This document shows positions 9,976 through 20,322 of a stretch of 64,000 bases of DNA, one piece after another (position 1 is the stretch's first letter; each line of letters starts with the position of its first letter). Origin of the DNA: Leguminivora glycinivorella (taxonomy: Eukaryota; Arthropoda; Insecta; Lepidoptera; Tortricidae); NCBI RefSeq assembly GCF_023078275.1, contig NC_062974.1, positions 27,671,033-27,735,032 of the forward strand. The letters run 5' to 3'. A program made the position numbers and the translations under genes. The notes under the pieces are model-generated. The model saw only the letters and a list, made by a program, of their open reading frames with translations. It did no database searches and was not told the DNA's origin.

Positions 9976-11475
9976 CCGTAAACTTAACTTACTAAATAAA
10001 TGTTGATTTGATATACCTACGCAAATATGTGTCTGAGTAATACTTGAACAGCCCCCAAATAATAATAATTCGTTCTCCGCTACGCCTCCTGTAAATATAT
10101 GTAAACTATCCCATTTGGCCATTACCATCCACCGATTATTTCTGATCCAGTTATACTAGACTTATGATATAATCCTATTTTTTTAAATAACTCGCACTCT
10201 TTTGGTCTTAAATGAAAGCTAGTGAAATTTTCTACATTTTTATTTTACAATTTATGTAATAGGCTGAGTTGTTTTGCTGATATCTGTCTCAAAATATTAG
10301 CAAAACGAATATTTTCATAGAAAGGGGGAAAATGCTCTTTTTTTGACGCTTCATATCTCAAAAAATATTTGACGGACATTGATAAAAAAGATGTCAAACT
10401 GTTTGGAATTTAATGCGCTTTCAACATTACACAGCAACTTTTGACCAAAAATGCATAGTTTTTTAATAAAACGGCAAAATACAAAAAAAGGCTGGTTTTT
10501 TTACTTTTTAGGGTTCCGTACCTCAAAGAGGAAAAACGGAACCCTTATAGGATCACTCGCGTGTCTGTCTGTCCCTCTGTCACAGCCGATTTCTCCGAAA
10601 CTACTAGACCGATTTACTTGAAATTTGGCACACGTATGTAAACCTGTGGCCCAAAGACGGACATGTAATATAATTAAATGAAATTAAACGAAATTTAATC
10701 ATAGGGGGCACTTTTGGGGGGTAAAATTGAAAATTAAAAATCAAAGTTATTAGAACTATATTGTGTTACATATCAAATGAAAGAGCATTTTATAAGCATC
10801 TCAAATATATTTTTTTTATAGTTTTTATTTTGGTAATTTAGAAGTAATTTAAGAAAATAAGCAAAAAATGACCATTCCCCCCCTTATCTCCGAAACTACT
10901 TAGCGTAAAATTTTCGAAAAAATACACGAGATAGCCCTCTACCTGTAGATTACAGAAAAACCTATTAGAAATCTACAGTCAAGCGTAAGTCGGACTTAAG
11001 AGAAAAAAACTCAAATTGAGATTTTCACTCACTGCCGCTGCAAGTACTTACTAAATGTTTTGAAATTTTGTGAGCGCCATGGACAGATAGAAAGAAATTC
11101 ATTTCTGTTTAAAAATTGTTAAAAATTTTAATCATTTGCCAAAATGACTTAAGTTCCTACTAAAAAAGAGGCGCTTAAGACTGTTTAGAACTGCACTGAC
11201 CATAATATTGCCCTAATAGGTCCAAGAAATGGTGTATATATACGAAAACAAAAAAATTGTGCCACCGACAACCAAAATCTGAAGTCTATTTGCTCTATCT
11301 CTTATAGTTTCCAAAATATACGCAAAATCTTTAAAGTACAAATCTAGTATACGTTGCCATCACATGTCGTCAGGCGTTCATGACCTTTTTGTATGGAAAT
11401 GTCGAAATCCGACTCGCACTTGACCGATTTTCATAGAAAGTTTGTTTTATTATAGTTTTGAAGGAGGTTTCTTGT

Positions 11476-11595
11476 TTTTAACCACCAACGCAAAAACGAC
11501 GGAGTGTTATAATAATAACAGGTTTGACGCTTGACATGTCTGTCTGGCATCATAGCTCCCGAACGAATCAATCGATTTTGATTTAGTTTTTAATG
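11476..11595 (-). repeat. family B (CAGA-type) repeat, truncated copy
   Basis: Shows the reversed terminal block CAACGCAAAAACGACGGAGTG and CATAGCTCCCGAACGAATC. The CAGA tract is reduced to GTCTGTCTGG. It lacks the far end present in the copy at 52436. Confidence 0.65.
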
Positions 11596-11622
11596 TTTAA
11601 GGTGATTTCGTCGAGAGTTTTT

Positions 11623-12010
11623 TTTTGTACCCCGTAGGTGGCAAACATGCATACGGTCCGCCTGATGGAAAGCGGTCACTGTTACATATGGACGCCTGCC
11701 ACTCAAGGAGTGGCATATGTGCGTTGCCGACTCGACTCATTAGAAACTTGTAATAACCTGTAGGTACTTAGAAGGGACCTGGGTGCCGACGACTCAAAGG
11801 ACCGAAGGAAGGAAGAGGAAGGAAGGAAGGAGGAAGGATCTATTGGCCTAATTACTTCCGTAGGTCCTCCAGTCGTCAGCATACCGCACCCTCGTTGAGC
11901 TCTGGCTGCCTTACTCACCGGCAGGAACACAACAATGAGTAAAGTCTAGTGCTACTTGACTGCGGTCTTTTGTAAAGCGGAGGTAATTCCCCAGTTAGAC
12001 TCTGCTCTAC
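11623..12010 (+). repeat. repeat family C, copy 2
   Basis: Aligns with 4744-5135 by GGTGGCAAACATGCATACGG, CGTTGAGCTCTGGCTGCC and ACCGGCAGGAACACAACA. It contains an expanded GGAAGGAA purine tract at 11801-11836. Confidence 0.75.
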
Positions 12011-12159
12011 CTTAGAGTATATTCAATTTAGTATTAGAGTTATCAGTGACTTTCCATGCCTAAAGGTTCGCACAAGTCTCAAGTCGCGTAAATTACTTAG
12101 TAAATTTTGCCGAGAGACGGCGCTAAATACAATAATACTCATTAGAGTACCTATACTTC

Positions 12160-12436
12160 TAGTCAAAGACATATATAACTCCGTATAGACAGATAAAGTC
12201 TAAGAATAAAACTTACTTACCTCAGTACCACACAGAAGAAGGGCTCAGCTAGATGGCGCTAATATTAATATTTGAAATTTTAAAACATATTAAGCTAAGA
12301 ATATGGGCCAAATTGTCAAAACTGAGGTTCAAAAGTCTTAAGCCTACCTACGTCGAGAGATGGCAGTCTATGCACTGTGATTACACATTTTACTTTGATT
12401 CTAACTCTATAATACTCGATCTTCTTTGCTTCTTAG
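12160..12436 (+). repeat. repeat family D, copy 1
   Basis: Matches 18095-18395 (+) and, inverted, 16150-16335. Shared blocks include GAATATGGGCCAAATTGTCA and GTCGAGAGATGGCAGTCTA. Non-coding; class not known. Confidence 0.7.
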
Positions 12437-12671
12437 CACACCTCGGACACTGGGGATCAAATATTTGAAAGAGGCGCATTCCTAGCACACAGTCTTAGAT
12501 CGTGTAGTTGAACGTACTATGCTTGTATGCGTGAAATTTAATATGATAGGTCGACTGTTCGTGTTATTGACAGGCGGTAACTGTGAGGTAACCGAGAGGG
12601 GGTTGGCGGCACTTTCAGCGGGGAGTGGGGGTGGCCATGCTGTACGATAGTACTCTTTATTATACTGTGCT
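12437..12671 (-). repeat. repeat family E, copy 1
   Basis: Reverse-strand copy of the family at 19371-19603, 19652-19812 and 23405-23636, recognised by AGGCGCATTCCTAGCACAC and GTACTCTTTATTATACTGTG. Confidence 0.7.
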
Positions 12672-12739
12672 TCTAGACAAGTCTTATATGAGTACCAATT
12701 GTGGTAGGGGATAGTGAAAAAATAAGATCAGATCCCTCA

Positions 12740-13202
12740 GAGGCAACTAATATGGGCGTAGCGCAAGAATCGTCAGTATTTAACATACTTTTTTCACTTC
12801 TCCTTAACGACCTACCGGTTGCGTTGCGATACAGGCTGCCAACATTTTAATGTACGCCGATGATGTTGCTGCCATAGTTACTGCACCAACGTCTGAAAGT
12901 CTTCAGCGAGCCTTGAATGAAACGATAACTCAGCTGTCTCAATGGTTCGCATGGAATGGCTTAGCTTTAAATCTCAAAAAGACTCACTTTGTGCATTTTA
13001 ATCTTTCGGGCCGCATGACCACGCCGTTGATAGTTCATAATTAATGGGAAAATACTTGAACAGGCATCCACGACTACTTTCCTAGGTTTAAAGATTGATC
13101 AGGGCTTAAAATGGGACCAGCAAGTAGATAAACCGTGTGGTAGTCGGGGCAGTGCGTGCTTTGCCTTAGGTCGAATTGCAAAGTCTGTGGCTCCAGAAGT
13201 AT
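12740..13202 (+). pseudogene. Jockey/CR1-like LINE reverse transcriptase, 5' part of split copy
   Basis: The segment shows a degraded GVPQGS-like motif (read as GVAQESSVFNILF), then the catalytic box MYADDVAAIV at about 12850, then LNLKKTHFVHF. After a stop and frame changes, the thumb-like TTFLGLKIDQGLKWDQQVDK is readable at about 13070-13130. At about 13202 it is interrupted by the LINE tail at 13203-13900. The same element appears to resume at about 13901 (YGAELWG). Upstream domains are missing, so this is a 5'-truncated, frameshifted relic. Confidence 0.75.
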
Positions 13203-13900
13203 GGTTATGGTTATGGTTATGGGCTCCGGTTTCCGCACTTAGCCTCAAAGATAGAGGCCATTGTGCGTGCTGTATTTGCCAGCTAGGGGTCTAGCCAGCC
13301 TAACTCCGCCCAGAAGCGCAGGATCCTCCTGGTGTCTCCACAGGCTTCTCGGAGTGACCTCGTCGTTTTGAGGATTTGAGCCCGTTGTGTGTTCACTCCC
13401 TCGCATTCCAGGATGACGTGGGCGACCGTTTCTTCGGCCGACAGGCATCCTCGGCATAGAGGGCTGTCGGTCTTACCTATAACATGTAAATGTTTGTTAA
13501 GTGGGCAGTGTCCAGTAATGTTGCCTACGATTATTCGTAGCGATGCTCTATTCAGAGTTAGTAGGCGCTTTGTTAAGCGCGCATCCGGGTGTGGCACTAC
13601 TTCCCGGGAATGTCTACAGGTACTGGTGTTTGCCCATTGCTCAGCGTGTTGTGTTCTGGTTTTTTGACGCATCCATGACCTGAGTTGACCAAACGGTAAG
13701 GGAAGCATCGGGATTGGCCCAGTCGCTTTCTGGTCCGAACCTTTTCTGGCCAGCTCGTCTGCTGCGTCGTTCCCTAGAGAGCCGCTGTGCCCCTTTATCC
13801 ATTGTAGCGTGACTAGGTTGTTTGACCCTATCACCTCCGATGCTCGGTGGCACTCTAGTATGAGCCCGGACATGCTATTTCGCCACTGTCCATTCATTAA
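13203..13900 (-). pseudogene. LINE 3' end with RNase H domain and (CCATAA)n tail, inserted
   Basis: A 204-codon frame on the - strand (13283-13897) encodes the RNase H end motif LQWIKGHSGSLGNDAADELA (about residues 32-51). Then comes a linker and a Cys/His cluster at about residues 138-160 (CPLNKHLHVIGKTDSPLCRGC...H). This order is typical of I/LOA/R1-type non-LTR elements. On the - strand the copy ends in CCATAACCATAACCAT, a simple-repeat tail at 13203-13226. It is 5'-truncated at about 13897. It sits inside another LINE copy in the opposite direction. Confidence 0.8.
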
Positions 13901-14190
13901 TACAGTACGGTGCGGAGCTCTGGGGACGTTGTGCTGAATGGGAGAGGGTCTTTCGCTTTCAGAAACGAGCTGTCAGGATCGTTGCTCAGGTACCTGTAGA
14001 CAGTAGACACTCCGGCCAAAGAACTCTTTAAAAAATAAGAATCCTTACACTCATTACACTGCCTGCAATAGTTATCATGCAGGTAGCCATTTATGTAAGA
14101 GAGAACTTGGCAGCATACAAAACCAGGGGCGGCTCACTCCGCGATTCTATCGCCGCGCTACAAGTACATGTCAGCGGCCGCGAGTTCGCG
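13901..14190 (+). pseudogene. LINE C-terminal part, downstream half of split copy
   Basis: Readable pieces: QYGAELWGRCAEWERVFRFQ at about 13912, KRAVRIVAQVP, then after frame changes ELFKKLRILTLITLPAIVIM and QVAIYVRENLAAYKT. These match the region after the reverse transcriptase in Jockey/CR1-type LINEs. Together with 12740-13202 it makes one old element cut by the insertion at 13203-13900. Confidence 0.7.
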
Positions 14191-14199
14191 GCCCATTCA

Positions 14200-14720
14200 T
14201 TGGCGACGACCTTCGCGCGGCGCAATAATAGTTATTTGTATAATAGTTACTTATAGAATCATGAACTTGCGAGTTATTTATAGAATCCTGAACTTGCGAG
14301 TTTTTTAACACACGAGAAGTAAAATACATTATTTGCACCAGAGTGTAACACAAATCTTTTCCCCTCACTGTAGCGAGGAAACTATAACGCAAAAAATGCG
14401 TTTATTACTGCTTCCAGTAGTTCCACAGGTGGTATATGATCTTTATTACTAGATTCACCTACTTTTATCAATTTTAAAGCAATTAATTTGACTTTATTCA
14501 AGGTCAAATTACTTTACCCACTAGTGGATAAAATGCGTTTTTACCCGCTGGTATTAAAAGACAAAACACGTGTTACCGAGCTAGTGAGGGGAAAAATTCA
14601 ATGTTGGCTGCTCGCGTGCGGTCCGTTTGTTAATGTTGGTAAGAATTTAGAATGGCGTCATTTTGTGAACATCAAAGGAGTGAGCCTTCTGTACTTGTAC
14701 TATTATACATATATTCTGTG
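14200..14720. repeat. unclassified repeat region
   Basis: Contains a near-duplicate of about 35 bases (TTATAGAATCMTGAACTTGC at about 14252 and 14277) and a degenerate inverted arrangement about GCGTTTATTACTGC / GCGTTTTTACCCGC. Short frames on both strands are not convincing genes. Confidence 0.35.
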
Positions 14721-14825
14721 ACAAAACTAACAACATGTGTTCCAAGTACAACATTCGAAATGCCGGAAAGTTAGTAGGTATCGACCGTAAATTGGCGAAA
14801 TCCAATTTACGGTCAAAATAACACA

Positions 14826-15068
14826 TGTGATGGACCCTGCCGTCTATAATAAATTGCCGCAATATGTGGTTGAAGCGCCTAGTGTGTCGAACTTTAAGTA
14901 CCTATCGCTTAAAAAAATTGGCTGGTCGAGCACCCGTTCTACACTTATGACAATTTTTTTATTACCTTATTAGAAAAACATTTTTGTGCATTTTTTATGT
15001 GAATATTGCCTTCAAATCTTGACGTGTAAAATGGCGTTAAATATGAATAAATGAATATGAGTATGAGT
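14826..15068 (+). pseudogene. LINE C-terminal fragment with GAGTAT-rich tail
   Basis: Encodes DPAVYNKLPQYVVEAPSVSN followed by FKYLSLKK and a stop, resembling the last residues of CR1/Jockey-like reverse transcriptases (the NKLP...F..K motif). The 3' tail is AATATGAATAAATGAATATG with further GAGTAT units. An opposite-strand 3' end of the same family is at 22203-22330. Confidence 0.55.
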
Positions 15069-15413
15069 GTAGTATGATTATTTTAACCATTGAAAGTTTG
15101 TACGGAACCCTCGGTGGGCGAGTCCGACTCGCACTTGGCCGGTTTTTTTTTTTAAATTACGAAGTTAGCACACCATTTTTTTGCTTGCAAAATATAGTCC
15201 TACATTCCCCCAAGGACCCCAAATAACATACCAAAAATGCAGCTTTACATCACACTTTGTTTTTTTATTTCTCTTTTTGACCAGTGTATTTGTCATTTAC
15301 AGGGTCGTACATATAGATCTTTAAAACCCTACATAAAAGTTTATTTCCCAAAGCCAGCGTCCGCCGGCATCCCGCGCAGTAACGAAAAAATTGAAAACGC
15401 ATTGTTTGGCTCT

Positions 15414-15427
15414 GTAACCATGGCAAC
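15414..15427. promoter_or_regulatory. X-box-like motif (RFX site)
   Basis: GTAACCATGGCAAC fits the 14-base X-box bound by RFX factors in promoters of ciliary genes. It lies in a CpG-containing stretch (15350-15500) that is otherwise unassigned. Chance occurrence is possible and no first exon is shown nearby. Confidence 0.3.
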
Positions 15428-15524
15428 GTATTGTTATAACGATACTGCGACCGTGCGCGGGATGGCTTTGAGCAGCCGCGCTGGCAGTGCAGACCTTTGC
15501 GTCAAAATACAGGAAACAGTGTGA

Positions 15525-16149
15525 ATTCCACGAAGAAAACTATTAAAAACTAAGTGCATAGTCGTAGAAAAAGTATGTATGCAACGGTGTTAACTTAGTT
15601 CAAAAATACTCGTGGCGTTTTTATTCGTCTTTTTTGACCTCCTTCCTGTTGCATAAAATACTATTATAAAACTTATTCTCTGAAAAATGGTTTGACACAT
15701 AAAAGTAAAAAGCTTTGCCGTTAAAGATTACTGTTTTTTTTTTTTTTGTAAAAGGCGGTTAGCAAAGCGGAAGCGGCGGTTTCCTGGCCGCTCGGACTTT
15801 TAACCGTTACCTTCATGATAACAGAAATTAAAAGGGTTTTTTGTGAAAATAATATATTTTCTGCTTTCACCTATTTTGAATCCATTCGAACTTATTATCT
15901 TCGTATTACCTATATTAAATTCTCTGAAAGAGCACATGGTTATTATTTATCAAAGTTACTTCCACTTATTATCAAATATTGAGCAGTTTTAGTTGTACAT
16001 TATCATCACATTCCACCTTGAGCTGTCATGAACCATGAACCCTAACTAGCCTAGCATTTCGTTACAAAAGTACCCTCTTCTTAGCTGAAATCAAAGAGGA
16101 TTTAGTACATATTATAAAGAATTACTTGAACTTGGCTTAACACACTGCA
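15525..16149. other. no recognised feature
   Basis: AT-rich spacer with a T run at 15733. A - strand homolog of family D starts at about 16150. Confidence 0.4.
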
Positions 16150-16335
16150 CGCTGTCGCGTGTCTCGATTACTGTCAAAGTATAATGTGTAGACAGACTGC
16201 TTTCTCGACATAGGCTTAAACTGAAACCTCAGATTTGTCAATTTGACCCATATTCTTAATTTGATATCTTGATATGTGTTAAAATTGTCAAAAAATAATA
16301 TTATTGCCATCTAGCTGAAAATCAACCAAAAGTGG
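16150..16335 (-). repeat. repeat family D, inverted copy
   Basis: Reverse complement of part of 12160-12436, recognised by CCTCAGATTTGTCAATTTGA and ATTCTTAATTTGATAT, with CATCTAGCTGA at the end. Confidence 0.6.
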
Positions 16336-16993
16336 CGTTGAAAATGTTGAAATGAACACCATACTATGCAATTTAATATTGCTCGATATTTTGGAATCCC
16401 ACCTGGTTTGCCTTGCGAGCGATTTCACAATAAATAAATACCTCTACAGTCTACTATACGCTCGGCGCACGTTTTGCAATTGTTTTAATTCATAAATTTA
16501 TGATGCTTGCAGTTACATTGCATGTTTTACTTTTTCGCTAATTTATGAGATTGTTTAAAATAGAGTAGGTTTGGATGTAAAAACGTTATCAACTCATATA
16601 ATCAGTAGAACATAAGTACCTATGTTAGGTACTTATGTTCTTTTAATTAGGTATTTTTAGGTATTTTAGCAGGTAACGTAACAACGTAAAAACTAAAATT
16701 CTTACAAATTCATACAAATTTCAGATTGATGATTTATAATGATGTCCGCACTGATGGGTACAGCTATGAATAAATGAATTAATTTAAATTATAATTTGTT
16801 AATAGATATTTTTCCGAAAAGCAGTTGTTCGGTGCAGCAAACGTCAGTAGTGTTTTCCTTTCGCAATTTTTAATTTCTCAATTTGGTAACTTTTAGACAG
16901 CTTTTAAGAGGTTATAAAATATTATAGGTATAAGTTAAAACACTTTATTTAATAGTCGTAGATTATATTATAATACTTATAATTTATAATCTA

Positions 16994-17176
16994 CTAGCTT
17001 TTGCCCGCGGCTTCGCTCGCATTATTAGAAAGAGACAAAAAGTAGCCTATGTCACTCTCCATCCCTTCAACTATCCCCACTTAAAAAAAACACGTCAATC
17101 CGTCGCTCCGTTTTGCCATGAAAGACGGACAAACAAACACACAAACACACTTTCTTATTTATAATATTAGTATGGA
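16994..17176 (-). mobile_element. Lep1-like Helitron copy
   Basis: On the - strand it starts TCCATACTAATATTATAAAT and ends GCGAGCGAAGCCGCGGGC followed by AAAAGCTAG, inserted between A and T. A near-consensus non-autonomous copy. Confidence 0.85.
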
Positions 17177-17513
17177 TGAGTATTCCCTTTTAATAAAACG
17201 AGATCTTTATAAATGATCCCTTCATACATTTCTGAAGGAGACGATCCATTTTAATTTTAAGTCAGTTACAAACAAAAGGTCACTAACTCTAAGTCAATTA
17301 GTTGTCACCCCATTCAAAAGATTCAAGTTTTCGTAACATTTCAATAGAACAATCACTCCATTTACATTTGATCGTTTGTCATTTTCATTCGAACTTGCAC
17401 AGAAGGACAAATTATTTTCAGAAGACTACACAAAGTGAATCGCAATTGGTGATAATTTGTTTCTTTATAGTAAGTAAATAAATACTTACTGACTTTGTTG
17501 GCGCGAAGACGTA

Positions 17514-17692
17514 TAACCTAACCACAAAATTAAAATTTTATAAAAACCCCCGACTGCGACATAGTGGACTGATTTTGATGTAACATGGCTAAGAACACTC
17601 CCGACTAACTCAGCTTTCAGACAAAAAAAATTAAATCTAAATCGGTTCATCCATTCGGGAGCTACGATGCCACAGACAGACACACACACACC

Positions 17693-17731
<39 letters not shown>

Positions 17732-17768
17732 AACAGACAGACAGACAAACAGAAAAACAGACAAACAA

Positions 17769-17807
<39 letters not shown>

Positions 17808-17861
17808 CGTCAAACTTATAACACCCCGTCGTTTTTGCGTCGGGGCCGCGGGGGTTAAAAA
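17514..17861 (+). repeat. family B repeat with long CAGA microsatellite
   Basis: Begins AACCTAACCACAAAATTAAA, contains CCCCCGACTGCGACATAGTG and CGGGAGCTACGATGCCACAG, then about 115 bases of CAGA/CAAA units (17694-17808), and ends CACCCCGTCGTTTTTGCGTC plus GGGG. The 3' end can form an imperfect 8-base hairpin. Arrays of CAGA give long false frames on both strands. Confidence 0.8.
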
Positions 17862-18094
17862 TGAGTCTTGGCCTTGATTAGCTCAGGACCGGGACAAGTG
17901 GCGTATATGAAAGGAGGTCTATGCTCAGCAGTGGGCGAGAAAAGGCTGATAATGATAATGATGATCTGTCTAAAATTGTTATTTTTACTTTTGGCAAAAA
18001 CTCTGAAAGATTGTAGATAATGGTTGGCATGGAACTCTCGGTGCGCGAGTCGCACTTGCACAAAACTTGTGTCTATATTTACGCTTTATATTAT

Positions 18095-18395
18095 CAAAGA
18101 CCTATATAACTTCGTATAGACTGATAAAGTCTAAGAAAAAAACGTACCCCAAAACCATACAGAAAAAGGTGCGGTGAGCTAGATGGCGATACACCTTTGG
18201 GGTACGCTCGGCTAGATGGCGCTAATATTAATATTTGACATTTTAACACATATCTTCAAAGCTAAGAATATGGGCCAAATTGTCAAAACTGAGGTTCAAA
18301 AGTTTTAAGCCTGTGTCGAGAGATGGCAGTCTACGCACTGTGATTACACATTTTAATTTGACAGTAATTCTCTATAATACTCGATCCTCTTTGAT
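18095..18395 (+). repeat. repeat family D, copy 2
   Basis: Aligns with 12160-12436. It contains an extra segment with two GCTAGATGGCG units at 18178-18220. Confidence 0.7.
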
Positions 18396-18900
18396 ATTAT
18401 GTTTATGCAGAACCATTTATCATACTCGTACGCAACCTTGCCACTTGCGCCATCGGCTATAGCAAAAACTGCCTTTACTATTCTTTCACGACAGCTTAGA
18501 GCAGCGGTAGCACTTGGCTATTATTTTGTAATCAGCCTGGTCTTCAGCTTGGCAGCATACTGGTATGTACCTACCTGCCGACGGAGACTACATATAATTG
18601 CGAATTTGTCACAGACAAAAAGGATAGAATAGTCCTGGAATTTCCAAGAACTTTTCCAAATTTACACATTTTCCGAAATTTGCAAAGTGTATTATTATCA
18701 TATAACATTTAAAATGCACACGGATTTTTTGTGTAAAAAAATACCCACAAAGTAAATCCTACAAAAAAGTCAACGATTATCATTTCGGCTAGGCCGGCTG
18801 TAGGTGTTTTGAAAACTTTCTGAAAACATTACTTTTTTGGGACCAGTTATGACAGACATTGTATTTTATGCTGAAATTACAGTTCCTCGAACCAAATTTT

Positions 18901-19105
18901 GACAACCGGTCTGGCTCAGTCGGTAGTGACGCTGCCTGCTGAGCCGCGGTCCTGGGTTCGATGTTGTCTATGTATATAAGTATGTATTTATCTATTTAAG
19001 TATGTATACCGTCGCTTAGCACCCATAGTACAAGCTTTGCTTAGTTTAGGGCTAAGTTGATCTGTGTAAGGTGTCCCCAATATTTATTTATTTATTTAAA
19101 TAAAG
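18901..19105 (+). mobile_element. tRNA-derived SINE, copy 2 (internal deletion)
   Basis: A-box-like GGCTCAGTCGGTAGTG and B-box-like GGGTTCGATG are present. The block after the B box seen in other copies is deleted (GTTCGATGTTGTCTATGTAT). The tail is TATTTATTTATTTATTTAAA. Confidence 0.8.
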
Positions 19106-19370
19106 GAAACTTTATCCACGTGTGATAAAAAAAATAATAGAAACGCCTTTAGTATTATTTAGGATGTAGATCTCCTTCGATATTCCGTAAGGTAAAAATG
19201 AACGACGTTTCATTTAAAAGTGGCTCCGCTGGTGTAATCTGCGCTAATTGCACGAATCAGTTGCAACGAGTTGCAAAGTTGCAAAATGCACTTACTCGGA
19301 GACTGCCGTTCTAGATGCCATCTCTACAGTATGCTGTAGTTTTTGGAATATTGTGCAATCTAACTGTAGG

Positions 19371-19812
19371 CACAGTATAATAAAGAGTACTATCGGGCAG
19401 TATGGCCACTCCCGCTCCCCGCTGAAAGTGCCGCCCACCCCCTCTCGGTTAGGTACCTCACAGTTACCGCCTGTCAAAAAGGCGAACAGTCGACCTGTCA
19501 TGTCTCACTCATACAAGCATGTTCATTGTTCACACGCACGAGCTTAGAATGTGTCCTAGGAACGCGCCTCTTTCATATATTTGATCGCCATGCAGTGTCC
19601 GAGATATGGTTATGGTAAAGATGGAAATATCGCATGCATAATTATGTATCTCTCGGTTACCTCACAGTCACCACCTGTCAAAAACGCGAACAGTCGGCCT
19701 GTCATATTTCACTCCTACAAGCACAGTACGCGTTCACCTACACGAGCTTAGACTGTGTGCTAGGAACGCGCCTCTTTCATATAATAATTTAATCGCCAGT
19801 GTCCGAGGTGTG
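19371..19812 (+). repeat. repeat family E, two adjacent copies
   Basis: 19371-19603 is a longer copy, starting CACAGTATAATAAAGAGTAC. 19652-19812 is a second partial copy starting at the CTCTCGGTTACCTCACAG block. Both run to the GTCCGAG end. Each lies about 50 bases from the other, as a tandem pair. Confidence 0.7.
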
Positions 19813-20186
19813 CTGTAGGCGTCTATGAGTCTTCTAAAATTAAGACAATCATACAACGGACATAAACTCAATTTGAAAATTGGTAGGTTTAGACTACGAA
19901 TGACCGATTAAATTAAAAAAAAACACTGTTCATGCAGATATTTCTTATTTTCATCTTAAGTCGAAAACAGCATATGAAAATTCCAGGAATAAAAATAAAC
20001 AATTGAGCTTATAATATACGCAGAGAGCATTGAATCACGTTTTAAATTATATGTATTGGCTTCGTGCGAAGTGCATGGAGGGGGTAAGCAAAGCGATCGC
20101 AGTGCTTGCGGTGGTCAAAATCGACACTGATTGTGGTTGTCATCTATCAAAACTCATAAAATATAATACAATGTGTAATGTTTGAT

Positions 20187-20322
20187 ATGGGGCATCAATG
20201 TTGTTTCGTTGTTAATTGTAAAAATAATGGCATAAATAGTCGTTGCACGTTCTATGCGTTTCTTAGAGCACACTGGAAATTGGATCAAAGAACTAAATGG
20301 ATAGCTACGGTGAAAAGAAAAC
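20187..20322 (+). CDS. exon encoding the start of a THAP-type zinc-finger domain
   Basis: From ATG 20187 the frame reads 45 codons to a strong donor (AC|GTAAGT at 20323). The peptide opens MGHQCCFVVNCKNNG and continues CTFYAFLRAHWKLDQRTKWI. This has the THAP pattern: C-x4-C near the N-terminus, an F..F hydrophobic block, and the conserved W followed by A and R/K. The later C-x2-H pair of the domain is not in this exon and was not found downstream. THAP domains occur in host DNA-binding proteins and in P-element-like transposases, and this could be either. Its position among repeats without further exons suggests a relic or a transposon-derived exon. Confidence 0.5.

Larger units (their letters stand above)
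10510..15150 (+). mobile_element. family A repeat with further nested insertions (copy 2)
   Basis: Begins AGGGTTCCGTACCTC at 10510 and ends TACGGAACCC...CACTTGGCCGGTTTTT at about 15150, inserted in the right arm of the element at 8143-15288. An end-like segment (CCGACTCGCACTTGACCGA) also lies at 11409-11427, so either one element was expanded by inserts or two family members are joined. The terminal hairpin has its stem at 15118-15123 / 15127-15132. Between 11440 and 15060 lie repeat families B, C, D and E and LINE pieces. Confidence 0.6.
8143..15288. mobile_element. element with ~315-base inverted ends, split by a nested insertion
   Basis: The left arm 8143-8466 is the reverse complement of 10333-10507 followed by 15151-15288. 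The two right-arm pieces are separated by an insertion of family A and other repeats (10510-15150). Without that insertion the element is about 2.5 kb. Its interior holds a non-LTR reverse transcriptase fragment (8953-9484) and a hAT-type MITE (9545-9975). Ends read ACACCGGTCAAA. No transposase was found, so it is non-autonomous or a foldback element of unknown superfamily. Confidence 0.75.

Noticed and set aside
13283..13897. Host RNase H gene
   Set aside because: The RNase H motif is followed by a retrotransposon-type Cys/His cluster and the copy ends in a simple-repeat tail.
15237..15524. 95-codon frame containing GSVTMATYCYNDTATVRG
   Set aside because: Its start lies in the inverted arm of the element at 8143-15288. 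No coding signal was found beyond an open frame; only the X-box was kept.
17694..17810. CRISPR-like array
   Set aside because: The units are a plain CAGA microsatellite without spacers, and the genome is animal.
17486..17858. Frames rich in SVCLSVCL or TDRQTDRQ on both strands, also at 52510-52764, 57512-57715 and 59339-59533
   Set aside because: Translations of the CAGA/TCTG microsatellite inside family B repeats.
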